Assembly (NCBI GenBank): GCA_963783505.1
Contig: CAWAOP010000025.1
Span: 186,001 to 250,000 of the forward strand
From: BOG-224 sp963783505
GTDB lineage: Bacteria > Acidobacteriota > Terriglobia > Bryobacterales > Bryobacteraceae
DNA: 64,000 nt
Direction of reading: 5' to 3'
Part shown: positions 48,099-57,080 of the stretch, in pieces
Position numbering within the stretch: position 1 is the first letter of the stretch
How the letters are laid out: every line of letters starts with the position of its first letter
Notes under the pieces: generated by a model
What the model was told of the DNA's origin: nothing
Seen by the model: only the letters and a program-made list of their open reading frames with translations
Database searches by the model: none
Position numbers and translations under genes: made by a program

Positions 48099-48431
48099 AT
48101 GAAGCAATACGCCGTCATCGTCGAAAAGGGGCCGTCCAGCTACGACGCCTACGTGCCTGATCTGCCCGGCTGCGTGGCGGCCGGCGACACGGTGGAAGAA
48201 GTCCAACGGCTAATCGGCGAGGCTATTGAGTCCCACCTGGACGTCATGCGGGCCGGCGGCGATCCGATCCCCGAACCCACCACCCTCGATCTTCGGCCTT
48301 CAGTATTCCGTATTCAGCCTTCTGCCTTCAGTATTCCGCCTTCCTCTCTTTACACCTGCATTCTCATGATTTCCTGGTACGCGCTCACTACTTTGTTCCT
48401 GGCTTGCAGAAACAGATCGAAAGTCAGTTGA
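48099..48431 (+). CDS. HicB-family antitoxin, solitary copy 2
   Basis: The first 65 residues (MKQYAVIVEKGPSSYDAYVP, DLPGCVAAGDTVEEVQRLIG, EAIESHLDVMRAGGDPIPEP) are a normal HicB and nearly repeat copy 1 at 43837. The last 45 residues (LRPSVFRIQPSAFSIPPSSL onward) come from a low-complexity TTCAGTATTCCG repeat and from the antisense of fliE, so the original end has been lost. AGGAGGT lies about 30 bases upstream. No HicA gene is adjacent. Co-location after the higBA remnant suggests an eroding toxin-antitoxin island. Confidence 0.8.
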   Translation: MKQYAVIVEKGPSSYDAYVPDLPGCVAAGDTVEEVQRLIGEAIESHLDVMRAGGDPIPEPTTLDLRPSVFRIQPSAFSIPPSSLYTCILMISWYALTTLFLACRNRSKVS

Positions 48432-48643
48432 GCGCGTTCCGTGGCCAGGACAGCCGTATGGACTTCTTCTCCTTCCCCCGTGAGGAACTGGGTCACCGCT
48501 AGCGAGGCTGAATGGCCGGACGATTCCACGGCTCCGACCGCCTGCGACAGGACGTCCCGGAACTCGCCCGACCCCGAGCCGGCCGGGCTGGAGATATCCG
48601 GAATCGAAGAGGGACCGGAGACTAGGGGGATAGATCTGACCAT
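48350..48643 (-). CDS. fliE: Flagellar hook-basal body protein FliE
   Basis: The 97-residue protein ends with the FliE hallmark TERAQLTFDLFLQARNKVVS then AYQEIMRMQV, preceded by FRDVLSQAVGAVESSGHSAS. FliE joins the MS ring to the rod. It is third in flgB-flgC-fliE, 3 bp after flgC. fliF normally follows but the gene order stops here and the convergent HicB frame overlaps its 3' end by 82 bases. Confidence 0.93.
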   Translation of the reverse strand: MVRSIPLVSGPSSIPDISSPAGSGSGEFRDVLSQAVGAVESSGHSASLAVTQFLTGEGEEVHTAVLATERAQLTFDLFLQARNKVVSAYQEIMRMQV

Positions 48644-48646
48644 GGC

Positions 48647-49078
48647 CTACCTCAGGATGTCGATGGAGTGAACAATCATGTCCTTGACCGCGCCGATCGC
48701 CGCCACATTCGCCTCATAACCGCGCGCGGCCCCCATCAGATCGACCATGGATTCCGCGGGATTCACGCGAGGGAACGCGACGTAACCGTCGGCGTCCGCG
48801 TCCGGATGGCCGGGAAGGTAACGGCGCTCCGGTTCGCTGTCATCCACTTTAATCTGCGCCACGCTCACGCCTTGTGCCTCCTGTACGCGGCCAAAGACCG
48901 AAGCGAAAGGCGATTCCACGTCCGAACTCTGAAACACGACGCGCTTGTTGCGGTAGGGGCCGCCTTCCGGCGTGCGCGTGGTCTCGGCGTTGGCCATGTT
49001 TTCCACCAGTACTTCGGCGCGCGCGCGCTGCGCGGACATTCCCGAAGCGCCCACCGACAAAGCCGAAAACAAGCTCAT
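48647..49078 (-). CDS. flgC: Flagellar basal-body rod protein FlgC
   Basis: The 143-residue protein has the FlgC signature: MSLFSALSVGASGMSAQRAR and LVENMANAETTRTPEGGPYR at the start, YVAFPRVNPAESMVDLMGAA and the final MIVHSIDILR. It forms part of the proximal rod. The ATG at 49078 overlaps flgB by 4 bases (ATGA), so the genes are coupled. A longer frame upstream is read-through of flgB sequence in another frame. Confidence 0.95.
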   Translation of the reverse strand: MSLFSALSVGASGMSAQRARAEVLVENMANAETTRTPEGGPYRNKRVVFQSSDVESPFASVFGRVQEAQGVSVAQIKVDDSEPERRYLPGHPDADADGYVAFPRVNPAESMVDLMGAARGYEANVAAIGAVKDMIVHSIDILR

Positions 49079-49407
49079 CCGGATTGTCCCCCATCGATGG
49101 CCATGCGCTCGACCTGGAACTCGCTGCGCAACAGGGTAGATGCGATCTGGAATCGCAACGCGTTCTCCGCCAGCAGGCGCGACTCGCGATCCAGGCTCAC
49201 GTTGTTTCCGTCGTTGTTCGTTTTCAAGCCGGGGGCTTCGACGACCTCGGGCGCGCCCGACGCGTGCGCCATCTCGGTTTGAAAGTCCAGGTCTTTGGTC
49301 AGGTAACCGGGCGTGTCCGCGTTGGCGATGTTGGAAGTCACCAGTTTCTGGCGCAGGCTCAGCAGGTCCATGTACCGTTCGAGTTGTCCAGCTACTGCGT
49401 CCAGCAT
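49075..49407 (-). CDS. flgB: Flagellar basal-body rod protein FlgB
   Basis: The 110-residue protein reads MDLLSLRQKLVTSNIANADT then PGYLTKDLDFQTEM, the FlgB start (NIANADTPGYxxxDxxF), and ends LLRSEFQVERMAIDGG. It is the first gene of flgB-flgC-fliE. The 200-bp gap before it (49408-49609) likely carries the promoter. The start at 49407 is typical in length. Confidence 0.95.
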   Translation of the reverse strand: MLDAVAGQLERYMDLLSLRQKLVTSNIANADTPGYLTKDLDFQTEMAHASGAPEVVEAPGLKTNNDGNNVSLDRESRLLAENALRFQIASTLLRSEFQVERMAIDGGQSG

Positions 49408-49609
49408 CGTGCCCGTTCCAGCGAAAGCCGAGGCCCGGCACGTGGCAACTTGCAGGCGGCATGCCAGTTTGGAAACCCTGCGGAATCAACGGAGCACCCA
49501 TTGAAGTTGCGGCGCCTTCTTGTCGCGGCGACGGAATCTTGCCGCACGCGGGGCCTTACGACTACCGGGCAAACCAAGGCCCAGGACGAGCTCACTCGAC
49601 CCGATTGCT

Positions 49610-50170
49610 TTACGGACTTGGAGGGGTCGCCGGGATCGTCCAGAGGTAGATGTAGTGCCCGTCGGCGAGGATGGTCTTCTCCGGCTTCCAGTCGCCCATA
49701 TCGTGCATGTTGGAGACGACGCGCGTTCCCGGCTTGAGTTCCTTCCAGAGCTTGGGACGCAGCTTCAGGTTGACCGACGGCCAAAGGTAGAGCGTCACCA
49801 CGGTAGCCTCGTGGATATCGGCCTCAAACAGGTCTTCGTTTCGGAACTTCACGCGTTCCGCGACGCCCTCGCGTTGCGCGTTGAGTTCGGACTCCCGAAT
49901 GAGCTTCGGGTCGATATCGATGCCTACGCCGCGAGCTCCGAACTCCTTGGCCGCGGCGATGACCAGGCGGCCGTCGCCGCTCCCCAGGTCGTACACGACG
50001 TCTTCCTTCCCCACTCCCGCCAGCCGCAGCATGGCGGCAACGTGTTCGCGCGTGGAGGGATCGTAACGAACGTCGGGAGCCCGCAACGGCGCATTCTGCG
50101 CCGCGCACGGAAGAGCCAGGAACGCCGCCAGTACCGGCGCGCCGAGTAAGAACGCCAACGAGAGTCTCAT
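49610..50170 (-). CDS. Class I SAM-dependent methyltransferase with an N-terminal signal peptide
   Basis: The 186-residue protein has SAM motif I VVYDLGSGDGRLVIAAAKEF, the acidic GVGIDIDPKLIRESELNAQR, the NEDLFEADIHEATVVTLYLW block and a closing YIYLWTIPATPPSP. Such compact methyltransferases of unknown substrate occur in Planctomycetes and Acidobacteria. Unusually, the first 25 residues (RLSLAFLLGAPVLAAFLALP, then CAAQ) form a typical signal peptide, which is odd because SAM is cytoplasmic. A lipobox-like LPCA is present. It diverges from the cupin gene at 50295. Confidence 0.82.
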   Translation of the reverse strand: MRLSLAFLLGAPVLAAFLALPCAAQNAPLRAPDVRYDPSTREHVAAMLRLAGVGKEDVVYDLGSGDGRLVIAAAKEFGARGVGIDIDPKLIRESELNAQREGVAERVKFRNEDLFEADIHEATVVTLYLWPSVNLKLRPKLWKELKPGTRVVSNMHDMGDWKPEKTILADGHYIYLWTIPATPPSP

Positions 50171-50294
50171 CGCACACTATTGTATGAGATACCACCGACG
50201 ATCCGATTCGGTGGAATCCGCCGGATGTATAATCGAGGGCGGCCGTGAGCGGCAAGACGGAAGTACTGGCGCGAAGGGGATGAGGGAGAAGTCT

Positions 50295-50672
50295 ATGCCC
50301 AGACTAATCGGATCGCCGACGCCCATTGCGAGCGTCGGAAACAAACCCAAGCTCTGCAACGAGTTCGTGGGACTTGTGAATTCGGGAGACGCCAAGGTCT
50401 CCATCACTCTGGTACAGTCTCCCACCGGGTGGGAGGGGACAGCCCAGTATGGGGAATACGACGAGTACCGGCTGGTCCTCAAAGGGACGCTCCGCGTGGA
50501 ACACGGGGGCGGGATCGTTGACGTAGGAGCCGGACAGGCGCTTCACGTGAAGCCTCTGGAATGGGTACGGTTCTCGACCCCCGGCGAAGGCGGCGCGGAA
50601 TACGTAAACGTGTGTACGCCGGCCTTCTCGCGCGCCAACGTGCACCGCGAAAAGAACGCGCATAGCCGCTAG
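50295..50672 (+). CDS. Cupin-domain protein
   Basis: From ATG 50295 (GGGAGAAGTCT upstream) the 125-residue protein folds as a single cupin: GEYDEYRLVLKGTLRVEHGG, then VDVGAGQALHVKPLEWVRFS and EYVNVCTPAFSRANVHRE. The first metal motif G(x)5HxH(x)3,4E(x)6G is degenerate (Y-x-E-Y instead of H-x-H) and one His is left in QALHVKP, so catalysis is doubtful and it may only bind a ligand. It stands alone before secG. Confidence 0.78.
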   Translation: MPRLIGSPTPIASVGNKPKLCNEFVGLVNSGDAKVSITLVQSPTGWEGTAQYGEYDEYRLVLKGTLRVEHGGGIVDVGAGQALHVKPLEWVRFSTPGEGGAEYVNVCTPAFSRANVHREKNAHSR

Positions 50673-50765
50673 CCACGATCGAATCCGGAGGAAGCTCCCG
50701 CGTGCGCCGTTTGACCGGCGGCGCCGCGGTTGCCTATACTGGAATTCTCCACTGGAATCAATACG

Positions 50766-51224
50766 ATGTACGCTGCCCTGCTGATTGTTCACGTCCTGGT
50801 CTGTTTTTTTCTGATTATCGTGGTCCTGCTCCAAAGCGGGAAGGCCGCGGATCTTGCCGGCGCGTTCGGCGGAATGGGGTCGCAAACGGCGTTCGGGCCG
50901 CGCGGCTCGGCGACGCTGCTCTCGAAGGCCACCACGGTCTCGGCGATCGTCTTCATGATCACGTCGCTCTCGCTGTCCATCGTGGCTTCGCGCCGCGGCG
51001 GCTTGAGCACGACGGTGCTGCAGGATAGCGGGCGCACAAGCGCGCCGGCTAAGAGCCAGCCGGCCTCGGGAGGCAGCAAGACGACGCTGCCGAGCCCGGT
51101 TCCCGCGGGAGCGCCCGCCTCGCCCGCTCCGAGCGGACAGCAGCAGGCTCCCCTGACGGGCGGCAACGGCTCCACGTTCCCGTTGACGCCAACGCAGCAG
51201 GCTCCGCCAGCACCGAAGAAGTGA
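50766..51224 (+). CDS. secG: Preprotein translocase subunit SecG
   Basis: The protein begins MYAALLIVHVLVCFFLIIVV then LLQSGKAADLAGAFGGMGSQ and TAFGPRGSATLLSKATTVSA, the conserved SecG two-helix plan with the GGxxxxxFG loop. It assists SecYE in protein export. The C-terminal 70 residues are a Pro/Ala/Gly/Gln-rich extension (SPVPAGAPASPAPSGQQQAP), longer than the E. coli tail but common in Acidobacteria. The start is the internal ATG 50766. Confidence 0.93.
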   Translation: MYAALLIVHVLVCFFLIIVVLLQSGKAADLAGAFGGMGSQTAFGPRGSATLLSKATTVSAIVFMITSLSLSIVASRRGGLSTTVLQDSGRTSAPAKSQPASGGSKTTLPSPVPAGAPASPAPSGQQQAPLTGGNGSTFPLTPTQQAPPAPKK

Positions 51225-51267
51225 GCAGGCCCATGACGGACCGGGCGCTCCGCTTCCGAGCGGAGCT

Positions 51268-52308
51268 TCATGGGTTGCGCCGGCGCAGGGATCGGCTACG
51301 GCTGCGCATTGTGGATGCGCGAGCGATCAGTTTCGGACTCAGCAGAATCGTTTTGGGCCGCCCGCCCTTGGATTCCACCAGACTGAGCGCCAGCTTCCCC
51401 GCGCGTTCTCCAATCATCGAACTTTGCTGATCTACGCTGGACAACGGCACGCGAAGCGACGCATCGTAATGCACGTTGCCGCAGCCCAGGATCGCGATGT
51501 CTTCGGGGATTCTCAGTCCGGCGTCCAGAATCTCGTTCATCGCGCCCAAAGCCGTCGGATCGTTATAGCAAAACACTCCGTCGGGCCGCGGATCGAGCTT
51601 GATTAGCTGGCGCATGGCCTGCCGGCCCCGTGCTTCGCTGTTTTCGTCGCCCGAGGTGGCGGAGGGTACGTAATTCGGCAAGGGGCCGAGCCCGCGTCGC
51701 GCCAGGACGCGCCGGTATCCCTCGATCCTGCCGGCGGCCGTGCTCACCAGAGGGCCGCGAATATGGGCAATTCTGCGGCAGCCGACGGAAACGAGATGAT
51801 CCGTCGCCAACTCGCCCACGGCGACATCGTCCACGCCGACGAAGTTAGCCTCCAGTCCGGGGAACCTTCTGTCCACAAGGACGTAGAGCGTCTTCTGCTC
51901 CTCGATACGCCGGAGGCTCTCCACTGACTCCTGCGTCGAGGCAATCACGATCGCATCGATCCGGCGCGCCAGCAGCCTCACGATCTCTTGCGATTCCAGA
52001 TCGGGATCCTCCTCCGAAGAGGCCAGGATCAGGCTGTAATCGCGTTTTCGCAGGAAGGAAGAGAGCCCCTTGGCGAGCTCCCCAAAGAACGGGTGCACCA
52101 GATCGGGAACCACCAGTCCGACCGTATAGGTTCGACCGGTGACCAGGGCCCGGGCCGCAAAATTCGGCTGGTAGTTCCGCTCTTTCATCAGCTTCAGCAC
52201 CCGCCGCCGCGTGGCTTCGCCGATGTCGCTGTGATTCCGCAGAACTTTCGATACGGTTACGACGGAAACCCCGAGTTCCCGCGCTATATCTTTCATCCGA
52301 ACGGCCAT
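51268..52308 (-). CDS. LacI-family transcriptional regulator
   Basis: The 346-residue protein has the LacI HTH and hinge (MAVRMKDIARELGVSVVTVS, KVLRNHSDIGEATRRRVLKL) and a type I periplasmic-binding-protein effector domain (TYTVGLVVPDLVHPFFGELA, GVFCYNDPTALGAMNEILDA). The ending RSRSLRRRNP is a basic tail. It follows the GHMP kinase gene by 58 bp on the same strand and probably responds to a sugar of that pathway. Its relation to the fucose locus 5 kb away is possible but unproven. Confidence 0.93.
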   Translation of the reverse strand: MAVRMKDIARELGVSVVTVSKVLRNHSDIGEATRRRVLKLMKERNYQPNFAARALVTGRTYTVGLVVPDLVHPFFGELAKGLSSFLRKRDYSLILASSEEDPDLESQEIVRLLARRIDAIVIASTQESVESLRRIEEQKTLYVLVDRRFPGLEANFVGVDDVAVGELATDHLVSVGCRRIAHIRGPLVSTAAGRIEGYRRVLARRGLGPLPNYVPSATSGDENSEARGRQAMRQLIKLDPRPDGVFCYNDPTALGAMNEILDAGLRIPEDIAILGCGNVHYDASLRVPLSSVDQQSSMIGERAGKLALSLVESKGGRPKTILLSPKLIARASTMRSRSRSLRRRNP

Positions 52309-52366
52309 AGTCTGTACCTATGCGGCGTACGTAAGGATCGAGCCGTCGCGCGAAGCGCTCCTCCTG

Positions 52367-53215
52367 TTACTGAAGTCTGACCGCCACGGGGAACGATCCA
52401 GGAACCGGTTCTTCGGATGCAACCAGCAGGTAGCCGCCGCCGCAGCCTGAGTACATGGCGCCGGCGTAGCGAGACTGGTAGCAGCCGAGGATAGCCTTCA
52501 AATCGATCTTGATCGTGGGATGGGCCACGGTGTGGGGCAAAATGGCCTCCCAGCAAACCATGCATTCGTTCATGGACGCAGCCAAGCCGGCAAGATCGCG
52601 CTGAAGGATGGCGCGGTAGCACTGCTTGCCCGTCTCACCGAGGCGCTGGATCCACCCGGGATCGAGGTTCTTCACGCCCAACGGCGAGTAGCCTTCCGGA
52701 CGCTGATTGATCGGAACCAGGCGCAAAACCTTCTCCAACCATTCCGCCACTCCCGCGTCGCAGGTCGATTCGATGTGCGCCGGGAAAAAGCCGCCTTCCA
52801 CGGAGGCGTCGTAATCGAGCCGGCTGATCCCGGGGTAGATCAGACCGATCATGTCCTGCGATCCGGAAGGATCGGCTTGATCCTGGTTCTCCACTCGATA
52901 CAGTTCGCGGACCAGTTCCGGGAGCGGCCGTTTCGGCAATTCGCCGCCCCAGAGGCGCAGGGCCACTTTCCGGGTTCCACTGGCCATGCCGCACCGCTCC
53001 ATGAAGTACACGTCCGGCTCCAGCGAAACCACCACCATCGATCCCGGAGGAGCGGGATTCAGCCTGGAGACGAAGGGCTGATCGATCCAACCGCCCGCGA
53101 GCGCCACGCGGTGCGGGATTCTTCCGATCGGAGAAGCGAGTTCCCGCGACGCCTCCCCCGCGGGGCCCGCGTTCCGCGAACAACCCGCGTTCGGGGTCGA
53201 AACGGCGCCCTGCAT
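52367..53215 (-). CDS. GHMP-family sugar kinase
   Basis: From the ATG at 53215, which is separated by 2 bp from the stop of the epimerase gene, the 282-residue protein has the GHMP opening PHRVALAGGWIDQPFVSRLN, a motif-2-like region MERCGMASGTRKVALRLWGG, SGSQDMIGLIYPGISRLDYD (the G-x-QD block of heptose/galacto-type kinases) and motif 3 SRYAGAMYSGCGGGYLLVAS. The overall pattern resembles heptose- or fucose-type kinases rather than galactokinase, but the substrate is not certain. Operon position after a GDP-sugar epimerase suggests a nucleotide-sugar pathway. Confidence 0.75.
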   Translation of the reverse strand: MQGAVSTPNAGCSRNAGPAGEASRELASPIGRIPHRVALAGGWIDQPFVSRLNPAPPGSMVVVSLEPDVYFMERCGMASGTRKVALRLWGGELPKRPLPELVRELYRVENQDQADPSGSQDMIGLIYPGISRLDYDASVEGGFFPAHIESTCDAGVAEWLEKVLRLVPINQRPEGYSPLGVKNLDPGWIQRLGETGKQCYRAILQRDLAGLAASMNECMVCWEAILPHTVAHPTIKIDLKAILGCYQSRYAGAMYSGCGGGYLLVASEEPVPGSFPVAVRLQ

Positions 53216-53217
53216 CT

Positions 53218-54267
53218 TCAATCCTGGACCACTCGCTTCCCGGCTTTGCGGTCGGCGTACTGTTCGGCGATCCACGCGTACGTGCGCTCCATGCCCTTTC
53301 GGAGAGGCGTTGACGGCTCCCACCCTAGAACGCTCTTAATGAACGTGTTGTCGCTGTTGCGACCGGCGACGCCCTTCGGCGCGTCCAGATCGTATGTGCG
53401 GCGGAGTTTCACGCCGCCGATCTCCTCCACCATGGTCACCAGGTTGTCGATGGAGATCAGTTCGCTCGTTCCCAGATTCACGGGAGTAGAGATGAGCGCC
53501 TCCGAGTGCATGATCTTGTCGATGCCTTCGATGCAGTCGTCAACGTAGCAGAAGCTCCGCGTCTGCGTGCCGTCGCCCCAAATCTCGATCGAATGGTCGC
53601 CGGTGTCCTTGGCTTCAAGCACTTTCCGGCACATGGCCGCGGGGGCCTTCTCGCGGCCGCCGAACCACGTTCCGTTGGGGCCATAGATGTTGTGGAAACG
53701 CGCGATGTGGGTCTCCAGACCCCGTTCCACCCAGTATTCCTGGCAGAACATTTCCGAGATCAGCTTCTCCCACCCGTAGCCGCGCTCGCTCATGGCGGGA
53801 TATGCGTCCGATTCCTTCAACGCGCGGACGTTCGGATCTTTTTGCAGGTCCGTATTGTAGGCGCAAGCCGACGATGAGAAAAAGTACCGCCTCGCGCCGG
53901 CGCGCCAGGCAGCCTCGATCAGGTGCGTATTGACCAGGATGCTCCGCAGGCACTCCACGCGGAACCGTTCGATGAAGCCCATGCCGCCCATATCGGCGGC
54001 CAGGTTGTAGACCTCGACGGCTCCTTCCACCGCGCGAATGGCATTTTCCTTTTCGCCGAGGTCCATGGAGAGCGACTCGACTCCGTCCACCCGCTGATAC
54101 CACTCGCCGAGCGGCTTCCGGTCGATTGCCCGAATTCGTGTGAAGCCCAGGTTGCGGAAATGCCGCGTGAGAGCGCCCGCGATGAATCCGCCGGCTCCGG
54201 CGATGACGATTTGATCGTCCAGACGCGTTTCGTACATGGTGTGATGCTTCTTCTGATTAGGTTCCAT
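53218..54267 (-). CDS. NAD-dependent nucleotide-sugar epimerase/dehydratase, GDP-mannose-3,5-epimerase-like
   Basis: This extended SDR of 349 residues has the NAD site IVIAGAGGFIAGALTRHFRN, the active-site SSSACAYNTD and YGWEKLISEMFCQEYW (Tyr/Lys pair), and FHNIYGPNGTWFGGREKAPA with CRKV, which match GDP-mannose 3,5-epimerase closely in arrangement (substrate loop and GREKAPAA). The reaction would invert C3 and C5 of a GDP-sugar. It opens an operon with the GHMP kinase and LacI regulator on the minus strand. An ATG at 54237 is an alternative start. Confidence 0.85.
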   Translation of the reverse strand: MEPNQKKHHTMYETRLDDQIVIAGAGGFIAGALTRHFRNLGFTRIRAIDRKPLGEWYQRVDGVESLSMDLGEKENAIRAVEGAVEVYNLAADMGGMGFIERFRVECLRSILVNTHLIEAAWRAGARRYFFSSSACAYNTDLQKDPNVRALKESDAYPAMSERGYGWEKLISEMFCQEYWVERGLETHIARFHNIYGPNGTWFGGREKAPAAMCRKVLEAKDTGDHSIEIWGDGTQTRSFCYVDDCIEGIDKIMHSEALISTPVNLGTSELISIDNLVTMVEEIGGVKLRRTYDLDAPKGVAGRNSDNTFIKSVLGWEPSTPLRKGMERTYAWIAEQYADRKAGKRVVQD

Positions 54268-54871
54268 CTTGGTCTCGTATGATCCTTACGCCAGCCGGGC
54301 CGATCCGCCCCCGCGCAGTTCAGTAAACGTTAAAGTAACTGGAAATCAAGAGAAAGTCAAGTTGGCCTAGCCCCAATACCGTTCACTTAGCGCCGTGGCG
54401 CGGGCTGTCAAGCCGGGGGCACTCAGGGCGCAGCCGAGATTCGTCTCGGCTTTTCTTCCGCCGCATCGCCTAAGCGAACAGTATTGGGCGTAGCCCCACA
54501 AAACCGGGGAAACCTGGTTGTCCCCATCGTATGACCCCATCCCATTGCGGCCTTCGCCCGCCGGACCTGGGTTGGACCTCGCTGGAGCCACACCTGGGCC
54601 GCCGCCGGCTGGAAAGACTACCTCGCGGGCCCGTGGAGGACGACCAGTCCGCTGCCATTCGACGCTCTACGCATACTGGACGATGTTTAGTGCCCGTAGG
54701 GATTCTTGGTCCATACGAATGTCACTGGAAATCAGGACCTCTGGATCGACTGGACGGGAACGCCCGTGTCGGACACGTGCTATTCAAGATATGTCGGTTT
54801 TCGCCGGCTGTTCTCTGATTGAACTGTAAACCCCGGCGTGCAGACCGCCGTCTACACAGCCAAGGATTGCT
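54268..54871. other. 604-bp intergenic region with a 117-bp inverted-repeat element
   Basis: The element at 54372-54488 has imperfect 21-bp arms (CCCAATACCGTTCACTTAG versus CCCAATACTGTTCGCTTAGG) around a copy of the second REP family (GTGGCGCGGGCTGTCAAGCC and GCCGAGATTCGTCTCGGC with TTTT). The rest, up to the TIGR03437 gene, holds no gene I can support. The AT-rich GTAAAGTAACTGGAAATCAA near 54330 is a possible promoter for the epimerase operon. Confidence 0.5.
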
Positions 54872-56829
54872 ATGCGAATCTGTTACCTCGCTCCTTTCGC
54901 TATGCTCGTTTGCGCGCCTGTCGTGCGCGCCCAGACGCAACCTGCCGGAGGCGGCAACCCCCAAAATCCAACCGGCGTCTACACCGCGGCTTACACACTG
55001 AGTGGTGGGACCGCTTCGCAGACCGGGCAGACCTACGCGGCGGCTAGCGACTACGAGTTCGGCGTCTACGTGACAAGCGGCGGGGCACTCACCCTGGTCA
55101 ACCCGACGATCACCACCAGCGGTGAAATCGGAAATGGCGTCGAAGCCAGCCTGAACAGCGGCACCACCAGCGGCACGGTCACGATCGGCGGCGGATCTAT
55201 CGGCACCACCGGGATCGGTGGCAACGGCATCTTCGCCGCCGCGGGAAACTCCTCGGTCTCCATGGTTGGCGGGTCCATCACATGCGCCGGCCAGTTCGGG
55301 CACGGCGTGCTTGTGACCTATGGCGGTTCGGTGACTCTCAACGGCGTCTCCATTACGACCAAGTCGGGCAATGGCGCGGCGCTCGCCAACGATGCGGGCG
55401 GCGGAACCGTCACCGCCACCAACGTCACCGCCACAACTAGCGCCAGCGGCTCGCCGGGCATCTATTCCATCGGCAGCACTACGGTCATAACCGTGACAAA
55501 TTCCACGCTGACTGCCAAGGGCGAAGCCGGGGCCGTGGCCACCGGCGGCGGGACCATCGTCGCGAACAATAGCTCCATCACGGGAACCACCGCCGGCGTT
55601 CGAACCTTTAACCAAGGCTCGGCCACTTCCCCCACTACCATCAATGGCGGGTCGGTCACCGCCACTGCCGGCGACGCTTTGCTCGCTACAGGCGCAAGCG
55701 CAGCCTTCACGGTCAAGGGCGGCGCGACGCTTTCAGGCAGCTCCGGGAACCTGGTCAACTCCATCAACTCAGGCAGCGCGACGTTTCTCGCCGATGGCGA
55801 AACGCTCGCCGGCAACCTCATCGCCGACAGCACGAGCATCCTCACCGCAACTCTCCAGAACAATACGAAGCTTGCCGGCGTAGTAACCAACGGGGCGATC
55901 GCAATCGACGCCACGAGCGCCTGGACCCTGTCCGGGAACTCGGTTCTGACTAGCCTGAACGATGCGAGCGGAATCGTGGGATTGACCGTTACCAACATCG
56001 TCGGCAACGGCTACAACGTCACTTATAATGCGAGCCTGTCCGCCAACAGCTACTTGAACGGCAAGACTTACGGACTGGCGGGCGGTGGTTACCTGCTGCC
56101 GAGCGGAACGTCCGCGCCCACGACTCCGGTTATCTTCTCCGGCGGAATCGTGAACGCCGCCAGTTACGTATCGGGCGTCGCGCCGGGTGCGTGGATCTCG
56201 ATTTTCGGAACCAACCTCGCCGCCGCGACCGCGGTCGCCACCGCGGCGAACCTGGTCAACGGATACCTGCCAACCACGCTCGGCGGGACGAGCGTGACTA
56301 TCGACGGCAAGCCGGCCTACCTGAACTACGTCAGTTCCACGCAGATCAACGCGCAAGCACCCAACGATTCGGCTACCGGCAGCGTCACCGTAGCCGTCAC
56401 GAACGCGTCCGGCAGCGCCACCGGCGCCGTGGTCATGCAACCCGTCTTTCCAGGCTTGTTCACCGCGTCCTACTCCACGCCGTACTATGCGCTAGCTGTG
56501 CGGTTGAGCGATGGCATCCTCGTTGATGGCGTGATGGTGGCCGCAAAGCCCGGCGACCTGCTGGCGATTTACGCCACGGGCCTCGATGGGACGGCGGCCG
56601 CTGAGCTCCCGGCCTGGTCTTCACCGGAACGTATTCCGCGGCGAGCCTGCCCTCGGCAACCCTTGGAGGAATTGCGGCCACGATATCGTCGTGCGATCTG
56701 GTCAACGCCGGCGTATACCAGATCGAGATTACTGTACCTAGCCTTGCGGCTGGCACGTACCCGCTGGTCGTGACGCAGAACGGAGTTTCGTCAGACACCA
56801 CGCAAGTTCTGCGGATCGCCACGAACTAG
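54872..56829 (+). CDS. Secreted beta-helix protein with C-terminal TIGR03437 domain, one frameshift
   Basis: The ATG at 54872 gives a signal peptide (RICYLAPFAMLVCAPVVRAQ). Residues 40-400 are Gly/Ser/Thr/Ala-rich with repeated short strands (VTIGGGSIGTTGIGGNGIFA, VTLNGVSITTKSGNGAALAN), as in autotransporter-like right-handed beta-helices. From about residue 425 the TIGR03437 Solibacter C-terminal domain follows: IVNAASYVSGVAPGAWISIF, GGTSVTIDGKPAYLNYVSST and QINAQAP. A frame change near 56605 continues it as GLVFTGTYSAASLPSATLGG to VSSDTTQVLRIATN and TAG 56827-56829. The protein is surface-exposed; function unknown. Confidence 0.85.
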
Positions 56830-56887
56830 TTTTCTTTGGAGCAGAAGTTCTCGTCCGGGTTTTCTCACTCAACTCCTTTTTAGACAA

Positions 56888-57075
56888 CTACGCTGCCTTC
56901 GCCACCCGTACGACCCGCGCCCGCCTCACCACCGCCAACACGATGGCCCGCAACGCCAACCGATCCTTCGGCGGCACGCCAAACTGTTTCTCGCGCAGGT
57001 TGGTCACGTGCGCGATCCGGTCTTCGTTCGGATCGACGGAGCCGATCGTGACGCGGTTTTCGCTGGGCGCCCCGG
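56888..57075 (-). other. Orphan coding-like fragment
   Basis: On the minus strand a frame without a start codon reads SENRVTIGSVDPNEDRIAHV, TNLREKQFGVPPKDRLALRA and ends VRRARVVRVAKAA, followed by TAG. It overlaps the end of the mqsA remnant in another frame. It looks protein-like and could be the tail of a lost gene; I cannot identify it. Confidence 0.25.
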
Positions 57076-57080
57076 TGTGG

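Noticed and set aside
53100..54267. GDP-mannose-epimerase operon as part of the fucose locus
   Set aside because: It is on the opposite strand, separated by the TIGR03437 gene and the mqsRA scar, and has its own LacI regulator; a link is only speculative.
54872..56829. Type V autotransporter
   Set aside because: The repeats suggest a beta-helix, but the C-terminus is a TIGR03437 domain and not a beta-barrel.
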